Below, piece after piece: positions 22,894 through 25,925 of a stretch of 25,925 nt of DNA (its first letter is position 1; every line of letters starts with the position of its first letter). A program made the translations under genes and the position numbers. This stretch comes from Ga0074130 sp035565355 (GTDB lineage Bacteria > Pseudomonadota > Gammaproteobacteria > Burkholderiales > Rhodocyclaceae), in contig DATMSM010000021.1 of the NCBI GenBank assembly GCA_035565355.1, positions 1 through 25,925 of the forward strand, given 5' to 3'. A model generated the notes under the pieces. The model saw only the letters and a program-made list of their open reading frames with translations, was not told the DNA's origin and did not search any database.

Positions 22894-24345
22894 ATGAGCG
22901 ACGCAGACACCGCGCAGCATCCGGAGTCGAATCTCCCGTCCCGCAGCGGCTGGCAGATATTCCGGAAGCATCTGCGTCAGGGGCTGCGCATGGCGGCCAT
23001 GCTGCGGCCGCAGGCGGAGCAGCTGCATTTCTCCTGGGGCCAGTTACTCGCCCTGGTGGCACTCAACTGGCTGCTCAACTTTGCCGCCCAGGTCGGCTAT
23101 GTCGGACTCGACGGCCGCTTCCGGGCGGACGCCGTGCCCGATTCCCTGTTTCTGCTGCCCGAATTCCTCCTCGCCTGGTTGCTGGCCTGTTTGGCCGCTA
23201 CGCAGGTGTCCGGCGACAAGTCTGCGCATGCCGGTGGCAGCGGGCGCTACCTCATCGCCCTGTTCGCGCTGGCGCTCCCAGTCCATATCGCCGGCGTCTT
23301 CCTGTTCCTGGGCTGGTCGTCCGTGCTGGCGATTCCGAATCCATGGCTGCAGTGGCTGCTCGCCTACAGCCCGATGGCCTGGTATGTCCTGGCCGCGATA
23401 CTTGCCGCCACGCGCCTGTTCCAACTACGCGGCTTGCGCGCAGCGGCGGGCATCGTGGTCGTCTGTGTGCTGTTCGTAACGCCGCAGCTCTTCATGGACA
23501 ATGACCGCTGGTTGTGGACACCGCGCTACAGCAAGGACAGCAGCGATCAGCCCCAAAAGGATTACCTTGCCTCCGTCCGCGAAGACAATATCTATCGCCA
23601 GTCCAAGTTGCTGGCTGATACGCTGGCGCAGCTGAAGCCCGGCCAGGCCGGGCAGGTCGAGCTGTTTTTTGTCGGCGCCGCCGGCTATGCCGCGCAGGAC
23701 GTCTTCATGCGCGAGGTGAACAGCATCAGCCGCCTGTTCGACGAGCGTTTCGGTACGGCCGGCCGCAGCCTCAGGCTAATCAATAACGCCGACACCATTC
23801 AGGATGTGCCGATTGCCAGCAAGACGGCGCTGGAAAAGAGTTTCGGACATATTGCCAAGCTGATGAACCCGGACGAGGACATCCTGTTCCTGTTCATGAC
23901 CTCGCATGGTTCCAAGGAGCACAAGTTCTCGCTGGACTTCGGCATGATGCGTTTCAACGACCTTGACCCGCCCGCCTTGCGCCAGCTGCTCGACGAGGCC
24001 GGCATCAGGCGCCGTGTGATCGTCGTGTCGGCCTGCTACTCGGGCGGCTTCATCGATGCGCTGCAGAACGACGATACCCTGGTAATCACCGCCGCCGCCG
24101 CCGACAAGAACTCCTTCGGCTGCGACAATGAAAACGACTACACCTATTTCGGCAAGGCCTACTTTGACGAGGCCTTACGCAAGACCTGGTCCTTCACCGA
24201 AGCTTTCGAGCTGGCCAAGCCGGTGATTGCCGAGCGCGAAAAGCTGCAGGAGTACACACCTTCAGAACCGCAGATCGCCTTGGGCAAGAATATCGCGCCG
24301 GTGCTGGAGGCGTTTGCCAGGTCTCGCGAGCGGGCGGGGAAGTGA
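22894..24345 (+). CDS. Membrane-anchored C13 (legumain-type) cysteine peptidase
   Basis: 483 aa from the ATG at 22894; a longer frame from 22774 lies inside kup and is not real. The first 230 residues hold about five hydrophobic segments (for example QLLALVALNWLLNFAAQVGY, AGVFLFLGWSSVLAIP and AGIVVVCVLFVTPQLF). The C-terminal part is a caspase-hemoglobinase fold: the catalytic His in LFLFMTSHGSKEHKF, and the catalytic Cys in VIVVSACYSGGFIDAL, after a parallel-sheet core LFFVGAAGYAAQDVFMREV. This is the Peptidase_C13 family. Legumains cleave after Asn or Asp; the specificity of bacterial membrane members is unknown. It lies 8 bases after kup, so expression may be coupled; whether the peptidase acts on Kup is open. 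Confidence 0.88.
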   Translation: MSDADTAQHPESNLPSRSGWQIFRKHLRQGLRMAAMLRPQAEQLHFSWGQLLALVALNWLLNFAAQVGYVGLDGRFRADAVPDSLFLLPEFLLAWLLACLAATQVSGDKSAHAGGSGRYLIALFALALPVHIAGVFLFLGWSSVLAIPNPWLQWLLAYSPMAWYVLAAILAATRLFQLRGLRAAAGIVVVCVLFVTPQLFMDNDRWLWTPRYSKDSSDQPQKDYLASVREDNIYRQSKLLADTLAQLKPGQAGQVELFFVGAAGYAAQDVFMREVNSISRLFDERFGTAGRSLRLINNADTIQDVPIASKTALEKSFGHIAKLMNPDEDILFLFMTSHGSKEHKFSLDFGMMRFNDLDPPALRQLLDEAGIRRRVIVVSACYSGGFIDALQNDDTLVITAAAADKNSFGCDNENDYTYFGKAYFDEALRKTWSFTEAFELAKPVIAEREKLQEYTPSEPQIALGKNIAPVLEAFARSRERAGK

Positions 24346-24346
24346 A

Positions 24347-24690
24347 CCCACCCCCAGCCCCCTCCCCACGGGAGGGGGTGACTTCGGTTCGCGGCTGTGC
24401 CGCTCCCAGATTAAGGGGGACTCCGCACAACGGGTAGTGCGGTTTGCGCCTCTGGCGCGTGCCGCTTCGCCTTGGAACGGCCCAGCGGCGAAGCTACTCA
24501 GAGGTTTTATCTCCGTAGCTACAGAGATAAAAACCACGCAGCCTTGGCGCCGGGCCGTCCCAAGCCAAGGCGGTCCGTTCGCGGAGCGAACATTCCTTCA
24601 AGCCAAAACTACGGAGCTGCCCGTCATTTGGGAGCGGGCGCAGCCCGCGAACCACCGTCACCCCCTTTCTCGGAACGGGGGCCGGGGGGA
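24347..24690. mobile_element. 344-bp palindromic MITE-like repeat
   Basis: The whole gap between two convergent genes is one large imperfect palindrome centred at about 24518.5, on GTAGCTAC. Inner arms GGTTTTATCTC (24503-24513) and GAGATAAAAACC (24524-24535) match with one extra base. Further out, CGCCTTGG and ACGGCCC on the left meet their complements on the right. At the ends, the left arm GGGGGTGAC-N4-GGTTCGCGG followed by GCCGCTCCCA recurs, reverse-complemented, in the right arm with a few changes. No transposase or credible ORF is inside. The form fits a non-autonomous element (MITE) or a giant REP-like hairpin, and it may also stop transcription from both sides. Confidence 0.75.
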
Positions 24691-24694
24691 TTGC

Positions 24695-25925
24695 CTAAGA
24701 CTGCCCGGTCAGCTGTGCGTAGAGTATGGGCAGGCGGCTGCTGAGTTCTTCCGGCCGGCGCAGCACGGTGTAGCCGTTCACGCCGAAGAGATGCGGCAGG
24801 TAGTGCGAGCCTTCGCGGTCGATGGTGACGCAGAAGGGCTTGATGCGCTTCTTCTTCGCTTCCATCAAGGCCATGCGCGTGTCCTCGATGCCGTAGCGCT
24901 CTTCGTAGTAGTCGATGTCGTGCGGCTTGCCGTCGGTGAGCACGAGCAGCACGCGCATGGCGCTGTCCTGCTTCTCGAGGATTTTCGTCGCGTGACGCAC
25001 GGCCGCGCCGATGCGCGTGTAGAAGCCGGGTTTCAAGCCGGCGATGCGGCCGCGCGCAATCGCGTCGTAGGGCGCGTTGAATTCCTTGATACGGTGAAAG
25101 CGCACCTGTTCGCGCTTCTGCGAGGAAAAGCCGTACAGGCCGAACTTGTCGCCGGTGGCGGTGAGCGCTTCCGAGAACAGCATCAGGCTGTCGCGGATCA
25201 CGTCGATGACGCGTTGATTGTGCGAGACCCAGGCGTCGGTGGAGAGCGAAAGGTCGGCCAGCACCAGGCAGGACAGATCGCGCTCGCGGTGCTGCTGGGC
25301 GAGGTAGACGTCCTGCTTCATGTCGTGCGCGCCGCCGCCGCCAAGGCGGGCCGCCAGATGGTCGGCGTAGAGGCGCACGCAGGCGTCGATATCGGGTTCG
25401 GAGCCGTCGGGCTGGCCCTTGAGCCAGTGACGTTGCGGTACCAGCGCGCTGAACTGCTGCTTGAGGCGGGCCGCATGCTTCTTCAGATGCTCGGGCAGCA
25501 GGATGCCGCCGTCGTGACGGCCGATCAGCTCCTGTACGCGGCAGTGGTCGGGCAGCAGCATGTGCTTGCGATAGTCCCATTCATCGACCGGAATGCCGGG
25601 GCCGACGATGATGTCCTCATGCCCGCCGGGCGGCGCATCCAGATCCAGGCGCAGGCGCGCGCCCACGGTCGAGCCGTCGCGTCCCATGGCGGTGGGATTG
25701 ACGCTTTCGTCCTGATTGACGTTGGCGTCCGGTTGCTTCTTGTCCTTGCTCGCCTCGTTGGTCTGGACCTTGATGAACTCGGCAATCGAGGTCGGATTAG
25801 TGAGCTTCTCGCTATGCACGATGCGCTGCCCCTTGGCCGAGCGATGCTCGCGTTCCACCCCGCCATCGGCGGCTTCCCTGGCGGTGCGCGTGCCCGCCTT
25901 GCCGCTCGCGGCCGGCGTCGCTACC
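24695..25925 (-). CDS. norD: NorD-type nitric oxide reductase activation protein, C-terminal part
   Basis: About 410 aa are visible; the frame is open to the right edge, so the N-terminus lies outside and the GTG at 25858 is internal. The C-terminal half is a von Willebrand A domain with the MIDAS motif DLSLSTD, a second site in VLTDGKPHDIDYYEERYG, and the NorD-type ending GSHYLPHLFGVNGYTVLRRP. Before it is the charged, low-complexity linker normal for the family. NorD works with the AAA+ protein NorQ to load the catalytic iron of the NorCB nitric oxide reductase, which points to denitrification. A CbbO-type Rubisco activase relative has the same fold; NorD is preferred on the conserved VWA ending, but norQ is not in view. 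Confidence 0.85.
   Translation of the reverse strand, partial: VATPAASGKAGTRTAREAADGGVEREHRSAKGQRIVHSEKLTNPTSIAEFIKVQTNEASKDKKQPDANVNQDESVNPTAMGRDGSTVGARLRLDLDAPPGGHEDIIVGPGIPVDEWDYRKHMLLPDHCRVQELIGRHDGGILLPEHLKKHAARLKQQFSALVPQRHWLKGQPDGSEPDIDACVRLYADHLAARLGGGGAHDMKQDVYLAQQHRERDLSCLVLADLSLSTDAWVSHNQRVIDVIRDSLMLFSEALTATGDKFGLYGFSSQKREQVRFHRIKEFNAPYDAIARGRIAGLKPGFYTRIGAAVRHATKILEKQDSAMRVLLVLTDGKPHDIDYYEERYGIEDTRMALMEAKKKRIKPFCVTIDREGSHYLPHLFGVNGYTVLRRPEELSSRLPILYAQLTGQS

Noticed and set aside
24472..24744. Small ORFs inside the palindromic repeat
   Set aside because: They have no ribosome site or recognisable domain and follow from the repeat's symmetry.
1..25925. CRISPR array, rRNA, insertion sequence with transposase, phage structural genes
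   Set aside because: None was found; the only repeats are those listed.

Overview
The window is high-GC DNA from what looks like a denitrifying proteobacterium, most likely a betaproteobacterium. The reasons are a NorD-type nitric oxide reductase accessory gene, a Kup K+ transporter, the set of small stress proteins (CsbD, DUF1328, GlsB/YeaQ, BON) and Burkholderia/Pseudomonas-like siderophore genes. The assignment rests on gene content only; no 16S or other marker is present.

Left half (1-13300): the end of a hydroxamate peptide siderophore locus. It holds the last part of an NRPS (T-C-A-T-TE, open at the left edge). A convergent minus-strand operon follows: N-hydroxyornithine acyltransferase, L-ornithine N5-monooxygenase, TonB-dependent receptor and HSL-type esterase. 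A divergent plus-strand operon encodes a PvdE-like exporter, a PepSY membrane protein and a small two-helix protein, and is followed by a Fur-like protein of only 94 aa. Between the two operons lie two back-to-back promoters that each match the iron-starvation ECF sigma consensus TAAA-N17-CGTC (OrbS/PvdS class). Ornithine is presumably hydroxylated and acylated, loaded by the A domain (specificity code DGEAVGGVTK), released by the TE, exported by the ABC protein, re-imported by the receptor, and stripped of iron by the PepSY protein and/or the esterase.

Boundary (13300-14125): a 55-bp inverted repeat, an AlpA-like excisionase/regulator, four RGTAR repeats spaced exactly 10 bp apart, a perfect 14-bp-stem hairpin, and a 3' fragment of tRNA-Leu(CAA) with its CCA. 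This looks like the right end of an element integrated in a tRNA-Leu gene, so the siderophore locus may lie on a genomic island whose left end is outside the window.

Right half (14126-25925): chromosomal backbone. It contains an alpha/beta hydrolase, CsbD, DUF1328, a two-component set (NarL-type regulator, receiver-only protein, GAF-PAS-PAS HisKA_3 kinase), GlsB/YeaQ, a ferritin-like di-iron protein, a Cys-repeat periplasmic protein, a BON lipoprotein, Kup with a structured leader and TTG start, a membrane-bound C13 (legumain/caspase-fold) peptidase, a 344-bp palindromic MITE-like repeat, and the C-terminal part of NorD (open at the right edge).
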